Source: Melioribacter sp051488685
Lineage (GTDB): Bacteria; Bacteroidota; Ignavibacteria; Ignavibacteriales; Melioribacteraceae
DNA: 64,000 bases
Assembly (NCBI RefSeq): GCF_051488685.1
Contig: NZ_JBPSEH010000001.1
Span: forward strand, 496,001-560,000
Direction of reading: 5' to 3'
In this document: positions 26,379-34,878 of the stretch, one piece after another
How the letters are laid out: every line of letters begins with the position of its first letter
How positions within the stretch are numbered: the first letter of the stretch is position 1
Made by a program: the position numbers and the translations under genes
Notes under the pieces: generated by a model
The model's database searches: none
Seen by the model: the letters and a program-made list of their open reading frames with translations, nothing else
Told to the model about the DNA's origin: nothing

Positions 26379-27468
26379 TTTCTGCCTCATTACCGTTTAA
26401 AAGTCCCACTTCTTTAAGAAATTCTTCCCAATCATATGTAATGTTATTATCTTGAATATTAACGGGAATCCTTTCACTACATTTAAGATATACCTTACTA
26501 TCAATCCAACCATTTTCTAAACAATCTTTTATACCTATGACCTTAAATTGTCCATCTTCTCTTTTAACATCAATGTACGAATGAAAAATTGGTGAAGGAA
26601 TTGTTACACCGCTGGCAATTATAAATAAGGGAACAATTGTATTAGCCTCACCGCTGGATTGCGAATGGAGACCATTTTTAATTGCATTTAATATTTGTTG
26701 TATCCTTTCCTTTTTTGTGTTTTCAGCTAGAACAAATTTTATCTTATATGTGTTTGGGTTAATTTGTTCAGTTATAATTCTTCCTATTTCTATTCTTGAA
26801 GAGTTTTCTTCTTTCTCAATAAAATAAAGGTTTTCATCATTGCTGTCTTTTCTACATCTAATTCTTTTTTGTTTATCAACTATTTTTATCAATAATTCAT
26901 TATTGTTGTATTGAGGCTTTTTATCAATAATCCAGGTATCAAATCCAAATAACTTTTCATCTATTGAAAAACTCACTTTATACAATGATGTATGTTCTTC
27001 TTTATTATAAGGATCTGGGGCTGGATACTTATTACCTGATGCTTTAATACCTTGGTTTAATGCTCTAGATACTAAATCATGATTACCATAGAATGCTAAA
27101 TCTTGCCCATAACTAAATATAGAGACAGCTTTTGTAATTCCAATAGGGCTTTTCCTTGTAATTGCACCTTGTTCACTTATTGTATACATATAACCGAAAG
27201 CATTTAATTCAGGACTTGATATAATATCAGATTGCGTTATGTCAAATTGAATAATATCCTTTTTCCCAAATAATACGTTTGTTTTTTCCCATTCATATTT
27301 CTTATTCACCGTATCAAACAAATAATGTCTGATAGCAGGCTTGCTTATGTAAGATTTAATTTCGCCGTTTACATTCATTTTTTTAATTGAAAGAATATTA
27401 CCGCCAACTTTTTCGTCGCGGTTCAAAGCCGAACCTTCAAATATCATTGTTAACGTTACGTTTTTCAT
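26359..27468 (-). CDS. cas7: Cascade backbone Cas7 (Cst2/DevR-like)
   Basis: The 369-residue protein begins MKNVTLTMIFEGSALNRDEK and continues with GGNILSIKKM and YISKPAIRHYLFDTV, the pattern of the Cst2/DevR group of Cas7 proteins. GAITRKSPIGITKAVSIFSY near residue 120 and LFIIASGVTIPSPIFHSYIDV near residue 285 are further conserved blocks. Cas7 polymerises along the crRNA. An AAGGAG site lies upstream of the ATG, 12 nt after the 159-residue gene. Length is in the range of Cst2. The C-terminus (NGNEAENASAEN) overlaps cas5. Confidence 0.88.
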   Translation of the reverse strand: MKNVTLTMIFEGSALNRDEKVGGNILSIKKMNVNGEIKSYISKPAIRHYLFDTVNKKYEWEKTNVLFGKKDIIQFDITQSDIISSPELNAFGYMYTISEQGAITRKSPIGITKAVSIFSYGQDLAFYGNHDLVSRALNQGIKASGNKYPAPDPYNKEEHTSLYKVSFSIDEKLFGFDTWIIDKKPQYNNNELLIKIVDKQKRIRCRKDSNDENLYFIEKEENSSRIEIGRIITEQINPNTYKIKFVLAENTKKERIQQILNAIKNGLHSQSSGEANTIVPLFIIASGVTIPSPIFHSYIDVKREDGQFKVIGIKDCLENGWIDSKVYLKCSERIPVNIQDNNITYDWEEFLKEVGLLNGNEAENASAEN

Positions 27469-27480
27469 TTTATAACTCCT

Positions 27481-27960
27481 TTAATTAATATCTAATTGTT
27501 TTTCTTCTCCAATTATGCTACTCAAAAAAGAGAAGATGAATACTTTGAACATTTCATCGGTGTAAATTGGTTTGAAAGCTTCAATTAGCTCACCAGGGAA
27601 ATTTATTTTGTGTGCTACGAATATCCTAAGGATACCATAATAAACATCCTCTTTTTTGCCGGCTCTTGTTTGCTCAAGTAAACGATAGCCCATATTTTCG
27701 AATGCATCTCCCAGCTCTTTTTTAAAAGCGTATCCTTTCCGGTTAAGTTTATCTACAAGCTCCGATGCATTTCTGCCAGCTACTCGCCGATAAAGTTTTC
27801 CAAATTCTTTTTCATCCTTCTTTAGTTCTGAGGCATATTCAAGTAATTTCTGAAATTCGTCATACTTTTGATTGAGCTCATTGTAATAATCTTGAAAATC
27901 TTTGAGAATCGGGTTACACTTTTTCAATTGTTCGCTAAGTATTTTTAATTTCTCTTCCAT
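27481..27960 (-). CDS. Small helical cas-operon protein, candidate separate Cas11 small subunit
   Basis: The 159-residue protein is predicted almost wholly helical: a coiled first half (LKILSEQLKKCNPILKDFQD; YDEFQKLLEYASELKKDEKE) and a second half with LYRRVAGRNASELVDKLNRK and YGILRIFVAHKINFPGELIE. It lies between cas8 (1-nt gap) and cas7 (12-nt gap) with its own AGAGGA ribosome site, so it is a real operon member. Size, helicity and position fit a Cascade small subunit, which in most I-B systems is made from inside cas8b. The neighbouring Cas8 is short, consistent with a split. I recognise no named family; the Cas11 role is inference. Confidence 0.6.
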   Translation of the reverse strand: MEEKLKILSEQLKKCNPILKDFQDYYNELNQKYDEFQKLLEYASELKKDEKEFGKLYRRVAGRNASELVDKLNRKGYAFKKELGDAFENMGYRLLEQTRAGKKEDVYYGILRIFVAHKINFPGELIEAFKPIYTDEMFKVFIFSFLSSIIGEEKQLDIN

Positions 27961-27961
27961 T

Positions 27962-29074
27962 TTAGTTCCTCTTTAATTTATCTTCTATTAGTGAATACAA
28001 TTTTAGAATTTTTGTTGCCGTTGCGGTGAGATTATATTGATTTTTTGATTGGTAAAGTATGCTGTTGATTAACTTATCATTTCTATCATTATAATCTTTA
28101 AAACTCTCACGTAATAATTTGTACCCAAGCTCAATCAGATAAGAATATTTTCTATCTAATACAATATTGAGGATTTTAACCTCTCCTAAATCAGATAGAA
28201 TATTTGAAATGCTTCTATCTGTAATAATTTGTATTACTTCTGTAGGTAACGAAAAGAATTCAATTCTATCTTCTAATTTTCCTTTATCAATTTTTATTTT
28301 ATATTTATGCACAATTTCAATATTCATAGTAGTCCAAATACCAAGAACACTTTGCATTTTTCTTGTGTATTCAATTATTGTAGTTGCCAGTATATCCCTA
28401 ACCTTTTTATTTCCTTTATCTGATGAATTCCCATACAATTCTTTCACAAGTTTATTCAAGTCGTACATCAGACGAAAAGATGGTGTGTTAATAAAGACTT
28501 GCGATAGACCTGTAAGTTTTGTAATAGCTAAATGATGATGAATTTCCAAGAAGCTGCATAAATGACATATTCTAATCCCCAGGCGGTTATTCCAATATGA
28601 ATTTGGAAACTTTTCTGGAGCCGGCCCTAAATCCTGATTATGAACAAAGTTAAAGTTTGTTATTCTATTGAGAAATTTTTTGTCACTGGTCTGTTTATTA
28701 TTTATATCCTCAAAATCTTTATTTGTAAGGAAATATCCGTTATTGCAAAAATCACATTGTGCATTTTGCTCAACATTATCTAATGCCTTCACAAATACAT
28801 GAAAAAGTTTTTTCTCCTCCTCTGTAGTAATAAAATTTCTATACATTCCATTTCTATAAATAGAAGAAATCTTTTTTTCACTAAAGTATCTCATGTTTAT
28901 ATCTATCTTACTAAAGAGTGGTAGTTTAAGGACTACTTCTCCTGTATCTTGTAGAGACTCTTTAATATCAATCTCCTTTTCAATTCTCTCAACAGAATTA
29001 ATAAAACCAATTACGCTAGCATTATAAAGCCAATTAGAAGGATAAAGTGTTATTACGTTGTTTTTTTCACTCAT
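27962..29074 (-). CDS. cas8: Cascade large subunit Cas8 (Cst1-like, CXXC...CXXC)
   Basis: The 370-residue protein starts with LYPSNWLYNASVIGFI (typical N-terminal W-L-x-N-x-x-x-x-G motif of Cst1-type Cas8) and has two CxxC pairs, C107/C110 (CDFC) and C170/C173 (CHLC), expected to hold a zinc. This is the hallmark of the CXXC-CXXC Cst1 group. Cas8 recognises the PAM and recruits Cas3. Cst1 proteins are usually longer (I recall around 450-600 residues), so the C-terminal helical domain may be missing here and supplied by the next gene. The ATG overlaps the cas6 stop (ATGA) and has a GGAGGTGG site. Confidence 0.85.
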   Translation of the reverse strand: MSEKNNVITLYPSNWLYNASVIGFINSVERIEKEIDIKESLQDTGEVVLKLPLFSKIDINMRYFSEKKISSIYRNGMYRNFITTEEEKKLFHVFVKALDNVEQNAQCDFCNNGYFLTNKDFEDINNKQTSDKKFLNRITNFNFVHNQDLGPAPEKFPNSYWNNRLGIRICHLCSFLEIHHHLAITKLTGLSQVFINTPSFRLMYDLNKLVKELYGNSSDKGNKKVRDILATTIIEYTRKMQSVLGIWTTMNIEIVHKYKIKIDKGKLEDRIEFFSLPTEVIQIITDRSISNILSDLGEVKILNIVLDRKYSYLIELGYKLLRESFKDYNDRNDKLINSILYQSKNQYNLTATATKILKLYSLIEDKLKRN

Positions 29075-29778
29075 TTCACCACCTCCAGCAGTCCAAATCC
29101 TTGTGAACGATGTACTCCAAGTCCAATATCATAAATCATCTGGAGTATCTGCGGCTTGGACTTAATTTTAAATATTCCAATAATCCCGGGCATTTTTTGG
29201 TAATGATATAAAATCCGTTTTTTGTAATCTTTTACCTCGAATTGAAATGTGAAATCTGTACTTTCATTTAAATATTCTCTTGCACACTCACGAACGGAGA
29301 ATTCTAATCCTTCTAAAAACCCCTCCTCACCGGGCAGCAAGAATTTATTTGAATCCCCCAGATTGTTAACAAGAAGTGGCGAGAGTGTTTTAACAGTAAT
29401 TTCTTCTTTATCAATTATTTTGACCGGTTGAAGATTAGCTCTAACTGGCTTGAAATTAATTGAGCTTACGTTGTTTTGCCAGGTGTGCTCTTTCACTTTC
29501 AAAAAGCCATTGTAAATACTTGTTGCAAGTTGAACCGATGACGTAGAAAAATTGAGTTTAACAATTTTACCAACATTAAGCTTGTCGCCTTCTTTTCCAC
29601 GTAGCATTGGGAAATATGTCCCGAAGGTAAATGGTTTTAATTTAGGCTCGTTGTAGTAAAGATTAAATTGCAAACTATCTCCCGCTTCCAATAGCTTTTT
29701 TATCAACGAGATAAAACCTCTACCATAGTTTTTGGGGATGATTTCAGGATTAATTTCATATTCAAATAAAATTCTCAT
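29071..29778 (-). CDS. cas6: CRISPR RNA endonuclease Cas6
   Basis: The protein is 235 residues from the ATG at 29778, which has a strong AAGGAGG site; a GTG one codon upstream is less likely. Cas6 features: first ferredoxin strand MRILFEYEINPEIIPKNYGR, FTFGTYFPML, and the C-terminal glycine-rich loop GLGVHRSQGFGLLEVV that binds the repeat RNA. It cuts pre-crRNA 8 nt upstream of the spacer, which agrees with the ATTGAAAT tag of the repeat. It is the first gene of the operon. The usual N-terminal catalytic His is not obvious in the stretch around residue 30-45; the catalytic residue may lie elsewhere, as in other Cas6 proteins. Confidence 0.88.
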   Translation of the reverse strand: MRILFEYEINPEIIPKNYGRGFISLIKKLLEAGDSLQFNLYYNEPKLKPFTFGTYFPMLRGKEGDKLNVGKIVKLNFSTSSVQLATSIYNGFLKVKEHTWQNNVSSINFKPVRANLQPVKIIDKEEITVKTLSPLLVNNLGDSNKFLLPGEEGFLEGLEFSVRECAREYLNESTDFTFQFEVKDYKKRILYHYQKMPGIIGIFKIKSKPQILQMIYDIGLGVHRSQGFGLLEVVK

Positions 29779-30086
29779 CACGCCTCCTTAAATTTTTTTG
29801 CAATCTTCTAATTTTCTTACGCAATGATGAAAAGGGATAACAACTTTGCCCCCTCTTCTATAATTCAATTTTCGAACTGAAAGACTAAATTTAACTGGAC
29901 GGAATTCCCTCTTACATACTGCATTTTCTTAATTCAAATTTTATTATCTCTGTTTTTTAATACAGAAATAGTTACTTTCAAATTAAATATTTTTTTAATA
30001 TTTGTCTATCAATTTGATTGAAAAATTTTTCTGTATCTAATTTCTGATATTCATACATTTATTCAAAAAAATGATCAGATTATTCT
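29779..30086. other. Divergent promoter region between the cas operon and the sigma factor gene
   Basis: About 308 nt, AT-rich, holding the outward promoters of cas6 (-) and the ECF-like gene (+). No gene, terminator or repeat family recognised. Confidence 0.5.
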
Positions 30087-30596
30087 ATGCCAGGAAGGTC
30101 TGAAAATACAAACTATGTCAATTATCTTATCGAACTATCGCAAGCTGGCAGAAAAAATGCATTCTTCGACCTGTGCGAAATAAATCTTAAGAATGTATTC
30201 ACTACAGTCTACCGTTTATTAGCCGACTACAACAGTGCTCGCACAATTACAATCGAAACTTTTATTAACGCATGGGAAGAAATAAAGTCGTACGACTACA
30301 AAATCCCTTTTGTTCTATGGATTAAAAAAATTGCTGTCACTACCACCATACCTAAAATCGACAAAATTAGAATCGTAAAACTACCTGAGGTACTGCCAGA
30401 CGACCCCAGAAAAAAACTTGAATTACTGATCATGAGTCTCGACTATTTCAGGCGAACTATATTTGTGCTCCATGACCTCGAAGGTTATGACTACGATCAG
30501 ATTGCACAATTTCTCTGGTACGACAAAACGGACGAAATTGTTATGGCATTGATGGAAACCCGCGAATATTTAATCGAAGCGGTGTGTAAAAAATGA
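30087..30596 (+). CDS. ECF-like RNA polymerase sigma factor (diverged)
   Basis: The 169-residue protein has the ECF layout: region 2-like helices (FFDLCEINLKNVFTTVYRLL, then TITIETFINAWEEI resembling the DxxQEtFlraw motif) and a region 4-like end (LDYFRRTIFVLHDLEGYDYD, QIAQFLWYDKTDEIVMALME). The acidic/aromatic residues of core region 2.2 are only partly kept, so it is a diverged member. It is followed, with an ATGA overlap, by a zinc-finger anti-sigma protein, which strongly supports the call. It would direct RNA polymerase to an unknown regulon in response to an envelope signal. Confidence 0.7.
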   Translation: MPGRSENTNYVNYLIELSQAGRKNAFFDLCEINLKNVFTTVYRLLADYNSARTITIETFINAWEEIKSYDYKIPFVLWIKKIAVTTTIPKIDKIRIVKLPEVLPDDPRKKLELLIMSLDYFRRTIFVLHDLEGYDYDQIAQFLWYDKTDEIVMALMETREYLIEAVCKK

Positions 30597-31789
30597 ACTG
30601 CAGCGATATTTATATTTATCTACACAGGTATGTCGATAATTCACTCGACGAAAAATCGCTTCATGAACTCAAAATTCATGTGGCAAGCTGCGAAGTGTGC
30701 CGCAAAAAGTACGATAAATTCACACGCTTTTTCGAACTTCTCAAATCGATGCCCTATTCGATTGAACCGCACTCTGACCTTATCGAATTACTTTCTAAAG
30801 AATTATTAAAAAAGTCTCTAAGTCAAGTTGATAAAGAGCACAGAACAAAAATCATACAGGATTTCAGAAAGAAAAGAGAGCAATCACGCCAGGAAAAATT
30901 TTTAAACGAAACGCGAGGCCTAACAAAAAAAAGTCAGATGAGTCGCTCGTTAAAATCCTCACATCCACATCTATCTACCGGAAAAATTATTTCGGCAATT
31001 ATAGCCGGTATTTTAATTTTCTCTGCACTCGCTTATTTTGTTTACCAGTACAGTCAAAATAATTCACCGTGGACAATTGAAAGTATAAATGGAGCTTTTG
31101 AATTAAACGGGACCAAACACACCGATGCCTTCTGGTATGAAGGCGATAGATTAGTTTGTTCAGACTCATCGCTTCTACAAGTTATTGTGCCAGGCGAGGG
31201 AAGATTTCAACTGGCAGGAAAATCCTCTGTTTTATTAGTGCGAGCTCAAAAGAAAAATAATCAAATTTTTCTCGAATACGGCTCGCTTATTGCAGACAAT
31301 AAACTTGGTAATCTTGGCTTGACAATTAAATTTGGAAACAACGAATTGCGCGGAAATTTTGCTTCCTATAAATTTTCTCTGTCTAAAGGGAAAGGAGAAT
31401 TAAGCGTTTTGACAGGAGCAGTCGATATTAACGGTCAAATTACCGTCGACAATAATTACTTCGTTAAGTTCTATAATTATTCGTCTGGCACGCCATTAAG
31501 AACAGATGCCGAAAAGCCATTCAAAAATTTTGTTGAGCAGTTCGATACAGGTCATCTGGATTCACAAACAATCTCGGGAATAATAAAAAGCGCACGTCCC
31601 GAGGATTCGATTTCTCTCCTTTCGATACTTGAAAGGTCACCATTAAAATACAGAGGAGAATTATTTCAGACGGTTGCTAATTTCTTCCCTCCCCCAACGG
31701 ACGTGACTTATGATGGAATTATTCACCTGAACAAAAAAATGCTGTCAAGATGGAAATACGAAATTGAAAAATCAATCGAACTTCAGTAA
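30593..31789 (+). CDS. Anti-sigma factor with zf-HC2 and FecR-like domains
   Basis: The 398-residue protein has a zf-HC2 zinc anti-sigma domain at residues 1-50 (C3; H29-x3-C33-x2-C36), a long charged cytoplasmic linker, one membrane helix (about 132-152, IISAIIAGILIFSALAYFVY) and a periplasmic part with a FecR-like beta domain (GDRLVCSDSSLLQVIVPGEG, FQLAGKSSVLLVRA, ELSVLTGAVDINGQI) at about 170-300. It should hold the upstream sigma factor at the membrane. ATGA overlap with the sigma gene. FecR-type periplasmic domains usually listen to a partner; no TonB receptor is nearby, so the signal is unknown. Confidence 0.8.
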   Translation: MNCSDIYIYLHRYVDNSLDEKSLHELKIHVASCEVCRKKYDKFTRFFELLKSMPYSIEPHSDLIELLSKELLKKSLSQVDKEHRTKIIQDFRKKREQSRQEKFLNETRGLTKKSQMSRSLKSSHPHLSTGKIISAIIAGILIFSALAYFVYQYSQNNSPWTIESINGAFELNGTKHTDAFWYEGDRLVCSDSSLLQVIVPGEGRFQLAGKSSVLLVRAQKKNNQIFLEYGSLIADNKLGNLGLTIKFGNNELRGNFASYKFSLSKGKGELSVLTGAVDINGQITVDNNYFVKFYNYSSGTPLRTDAEKPFKNFVEQFDTGHLDSQTISGIIKSARPEDSISLLSILERSPLKYRGELFQTVANFFPPPTDVTYDGIIHLNKKMLSRWKYEIEKSIELQ

Positions 31790-32268
31790 GTAAATACAGG
31801 CACACTTATCGAACGATAAATTTTCCAGTCTCCCTGATTATCTTTGAGCAAAACTTTCATGCTCCTTTCGGAATATACAGGATTTCCTTTTGATTCTAAG
31901 GGGTCGGGCATTACAAAACTACTGATTATTATTACATAGCCAATTCCATCTTTTATTAACATTTCCTCAATCGAATATTGCCATTTGCCTTCGGGATACT
32001 CGGTTTTATACTGATAAAGTTCTCTTTTAAAATTTTCAAGCCCTACAATTTCATCGGACTCGGATAGAATGGCTTTGTAATCCCGTGAAATACAGGTTAG
32101 AGCACTATCTATATTCCCTTTATTAAATTCATTGTAAAACGATTCAATCAGTTTATTAATTTTATTTTTTTCTGTAGTTTGAATTATGCTTTTATCTTCT
32201 TCAGGTACATCTTTTGTACAGGCAGCAATAAATAGAAGTAAAAGCAAAATTGAAATATTTTTTAACAT
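31783..32268 (-). CDS. Lipoprotein with an NTF2/SnoaL-like domain
   Basis: From the ATG at 32268 the protein is 161 residues with a lipoprotein signal (MLKNISILLLLLFIAAC, lipidated C17). The longer frame to 32295 would overlap the divergent NYN gene. The body (KINKLIESFYNEFNKGNIDS, ALTCISRDYKAILS, GVGYVIIISSF-like strand, GDWKIYRSISVP) fits a DUF4440/SnoaL-like cone fold, which in many proteins is a ligand-binding or simple structural domain. Its 3' end overlaps the anti-sigma gene by 7 nt, convergent. Function unknown. Confidence 0.7.
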   Translation of the reverse strand: MLKNISILLLLLFIAACTKDVPEEDKSIIQTTEKNKINKLIESFYNEFNKGNIDSALTCISRDYKAILSESDEIVGLENFKRELYQYKTEYPEGKWQYSIEEMLIKDGIGYVIIISSFVMPDPLESKGNPVYSERSMKVLLKDNQGDWKIYRSISVPVFTY

Positions 32269-32286
32269 AATAACACCACTCTTTTT

Positions 32287-32736
32287 ATGAATCATTATAT
32301 AATAGACGGCAATAATCTAATCGGAAAAATAATGAAAAATATGAAGACCGTAAACAAGGGGGCCTGCAGAGATGAATTGGTACGAATTTTAAACACTCAT
32401 TTTGCAGGAAAGAAGTGTAGTGTTTCTCTTCATTTCGACGGGTACGAAAATATTCCTCTTTTATTTACAAAAGGAAAAATTATTTATTCTAACAACAGGA
32501 CCTCAGACGAAAAAATCCGTGAAGAGATTGATAATTCGACATCAAAGCGTAAAATTATTTTAGTTACTTCGGACAGACAATTGGCAGAATATGGTCGAGT
32601 TAACAGTTGCAAAGTAATTTCGTCGGAGGAATTTGGTGATGATATTAATAGCAAACGACAGAGTGACGAAGAAGCTGAAAGAATTAAAGAGATAGAAAGA
32701 GAGAATGAAGAATTTAAAAAGTTATTTGGGGCATAA
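32287..32736 (+). CDS. YacP-like NYN domain (PIN-fold) ribonuclease
   Basis: The 149-residue protein starts MNHYIIDGNNLIGK with D7 of the IDGNN motif, the first acidic residue of NYN/PIN nucleases. Further motifs: CSVSLHFDGYENIP (second acidic), ILVTSDRQLAEYGR (T-S-D-x-x-L) and VISSEEFGDDI. Family relatives (YacP/Rae1) cleave mRNA, Rae1 in the ribosomal A site. It ends with a charged helix (SDEEAERIKEIERENEEFKK). It is divergent from the lipoprotein gene with only 18 nt between starts, so the promoters must overlap. Cellular target unknown. Confidence 0.8.
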   Translation: MNHYIIDGNNLIGKIMKNMKTVNKGACRDELVRILNTHFAGKKCSVSLHFDGYENIPLLFTKGKIIYSNNRTSDEKIREEIDNSTSKRKIILVTSDRQLAEYGRVNSCKVISSEEFGDDINSKRQSDEEAERIKEIERENEEFKKLFGA

Positions 32737-32760
32737 AAAAAGCCCGCTTGCGGCGGGCAT
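32735..32760 (-). terminator. Terminator of the chemoreceptor operon
   Basis: On the - strand: GCCCGC / GCGGGC stem with a short CGCAA-type loop (32742-32758), then TTTTTTT (32734-32741 region). It lies 29 nt after the chemoreceptor stop and abuts the stop of the convergent NYN gene. Confidence 0.85.
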
Positions 32761-32788
32761 TTGAGGGGAAGCATCAGGAATTAGAAGC

Positions 32789-34867
32789 TTAACCGACGTT
32801 AAGGAGCCTGTGTTTCGTAACATGCGAAACAGAATCTATTTTGAAGCGCATAACTAACGATTGGAGATTTTCTGTAAGATTTCTGAGATTTTCACTTGCT
32901 TTGGCTATTTGTTGGATTCCCATTGCCGATTGTCCGGTAACATTATTAATGAATTCGATATTCTTCCCGATTTGTTCAACTGCGGCCGATTGCTGTTGAC
33001 TGGCGGCAGCAACTTGAGATGCAATGTCTACAACTTCCTCAGCGCCTTTGATAATGTCTGTGAGCGATTTACGAGCTTTATCGGCAGAAGTTTTGCCTTT
33101 ATCAACTTCTCGAGTTCCCTGATTCATCGATTCAACTGCGCCGCTGGTATCTTTTTGAATTTCTTTAATCATAGCAGCTATTTCTTTGGTGGCTTTAGTC
33201 GTTCTTTCGGCAAGCTTTCGAACTTCGTCGGCAACAACAGCAAAGCCACGTCCCTGTTCTCCTGCGCGCGCTGCTTCGATTGCAGCATTGAGAGCCAGTA
33301 GATTTGTCTGGTCGGCAATTTCGTCAATTACCTGAATTATTTCACCAATTTTATCGCTGTTTAAACCAAGTTTCTGAACTGTTTCGGCCGATTTTTGAAC
33401 AACCTCTGCGATTCTGTTAATTCCAGCGATCGTTTCTTCGACTACAATACCACCGTTTCGAGCTGTTTCGCCCGATTCTTTTGCAGCTCTGGCAGCGTAT
33501 TCTGCATTTTTAGTTGTCTCAAGTATTGTTTGAGTCATTTCAGCTACTGCCGCAGCGACTTCTGAAGATTGCGCCGATTGCTCCTGAGCGCCTGCAGCCA
33601 TCTCTTCGGTGCTGGCAGATATCTGATTGGCTGCACTTGCAGCTGCCTGCGCAGAGGCAATAACTTCATCGAGAATATCATTGAAAGATTCACTCAAACG
33701 GTTTACACTATCCTTAATGATTTTGAAGTCTCCTTTATAGTCGCTATTAATTCTTACAGTTAGATCGCCTTCGGCAATTTTTTCAAGGGCTTTGGCACCT
33801 TCTTGAATTGGAATAATAATGGTGTCGAGTGTTTTATTGAAACCTTCAATAATTTCTTTGTAAACACCGTCGAGACCACCCGTATTGCCGCGTACATTCA
33901 GATTACCATCTAAAGAGGAACTAATAAGTTTAATTGTTTCTTCTCTTAAACGCCTCAACGTAGTAACAATTTTATTTAATCCTGGAGTCAACTCATCTTT
34001 GGCGTCGAGCAATTTAGCCTCATTACTTAAATCCCCTAGCGAAACCTTATTCATAATTTCATTAAACTCGCGTAATGTATTAGAGAATTCATTAATCGAA
34101 TCGGCAAGCACTCCTACTTCGTCCTTCGATTTAATATTGAGATTTACATTAAGATGACCTTTTTTAAGTTCACTCATGACTTCGGTAGCCTCGGCAATCG
34201 GTTTACCAATTGAGTTAAAAAGTAAGTAGCCACCAATTAGCGCAATTAAAGAGGAGAATATTAAGCCTATAATTGAAATTGTAGAGGCATTATTATACGA
34301 AGTAAATGCGTCTTCTTTTTCATTGAGTGCAAGAGTTTCAATTTGTTCCGTAAGCTTGTCGATTATATCGCGTGCAGCTTCGAAAGAGCGGTTTCCCTCT
34401 CTAAACGATAACTCGATCGCTTCGAGTCGCCCTTCTGGTGTATCGCTTTCTCGTGCCTGAACAATTTTAGCTGAGTAGTCTATCCACTCTTTACGCGCAG
34501 TTTCGTACTGTTTATACAGAGTTTTATCCACTCCATCAATATCAATTGCTTTAAACTGATTCCAGCGGTCAATAGCCTGCTGAATATTTTCATTATTTTC
34601 CTTTTTTAATTCCTCAAATTGCTCGCTGCCAACGCTGGAAAAGATCATTGTCCTTTGAGCTACAAGAGCCTGTTGCATATCCCGATCGATTTGAAGCAGA
34701 AGATCGGTTCCATTGAGCAATTCTTCTGCAAAAAGCTTTACATTGGCGTTGATGTTTTTCATATTCAAGAGAGCTATTACATTGACAATAAGGATAATTG
34801 CCAAAATAGAAGTAAATGTTACCAGTATTTTCTTTTTAATCGATAAATTTAAAAACCATTGTTTCAT
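32789..34867 (-). CDS. Methyl-accepting chemotaxis protein with tandem HAMP domains
   Basis: The 692-residue protein has an N-terminal membrane helix, a four-helix-bundle periplasmic domain (about 35-190), a second helix (ASTISIIGLIFSSLIALIGG) and a HAMP domain right after. At least two further HAMP-like segments follow (LDGNLNVRGN; LEKIAEGDLTVRINSDYKGD), then the MCP signalling bundle with the hairpin tip EIADQTNLLALNAAIEAARA near residue 530. It controls CheA with CheW; CheW is encoded three genes upstream and no cheA is in the window. It has an AGGAGGC ribosome site and its own terminator. The 4HB domain commonly senses small ligands directly or through a binding protein. Confidence 0.93.
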   Translation of the reverse strand: MKQWFLNLSIKKKILVTFTSILAIILIVNVIALLNMKNINANVKLFAEELLNGTDLLLQIDRDMQQALVAQRTMIFSSVGSEQFEELKKENNENIQQAIDRWNQFKAIDIDGVDKTLYKQYETARKEWIDYSAKIVQARESDTPEGRLEAIELSFREGNRSFEAARDIIDKLTEQIETLALNEKEDAFTSYNNASTISIIGLIFSSLIALIGGYLLFNSIGKPIAEATEVMSELKKGHLNVNLNIKSKDEVGVLADSINEFSNTLREFNEIMNKVSLGDLSNEAKLLDAKDELTPGLNKIVTTLRRLREETIKLISSSLDGNLNVRGNTGGLDGVYKEIIEGFNKTLDTIIIPIQEGAKALEKIAEGDLTVRINSDYKGDFKIIKDSVNRLSESFNDILDEVIASAQAAASAANQISASTEEMAAGAQEQSAQSSEVAAAVAEMTQTILETTKNAEYAARAAKESGETARNGGIVVEETIAGINRIAEVVQKSAETVQKLGLNSDKIGEIIQVIDEIADQTNLLALNAAIEAARAGEQGRGFAVVADEVRKLAERTTKATKEIAAMIKEIQKDTSGAVESMNQGTREVDKGKTSADKARKSLTDIIKGAEEVVDIASQVAAASQQQSAAVEQIGKNIEFINNVTGQSAMGIQQIAKASENLRNLTENLQSLVMRFKIDSVSHVTKHRLLNVG

Positions 34868-34878
34868 AAATGCCTCCG

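Noticed and set aside
20647..29781. Type III (Csm/Cmr) identity of the CRISPR locus
   Set aside because: No Cas10; Cas3 with HD and helicase, Cas5 and a CXXC-CXXC Cas8 are present, which define type I-B-like.
32861..34157. Several open frames on the + strand (up to 146 codons) opposite the chemoreceptor
   Set aside because: They are antisense shadows of a clear MCP gene; biased Leu/Ser/Phe composition and no ribosome sites.
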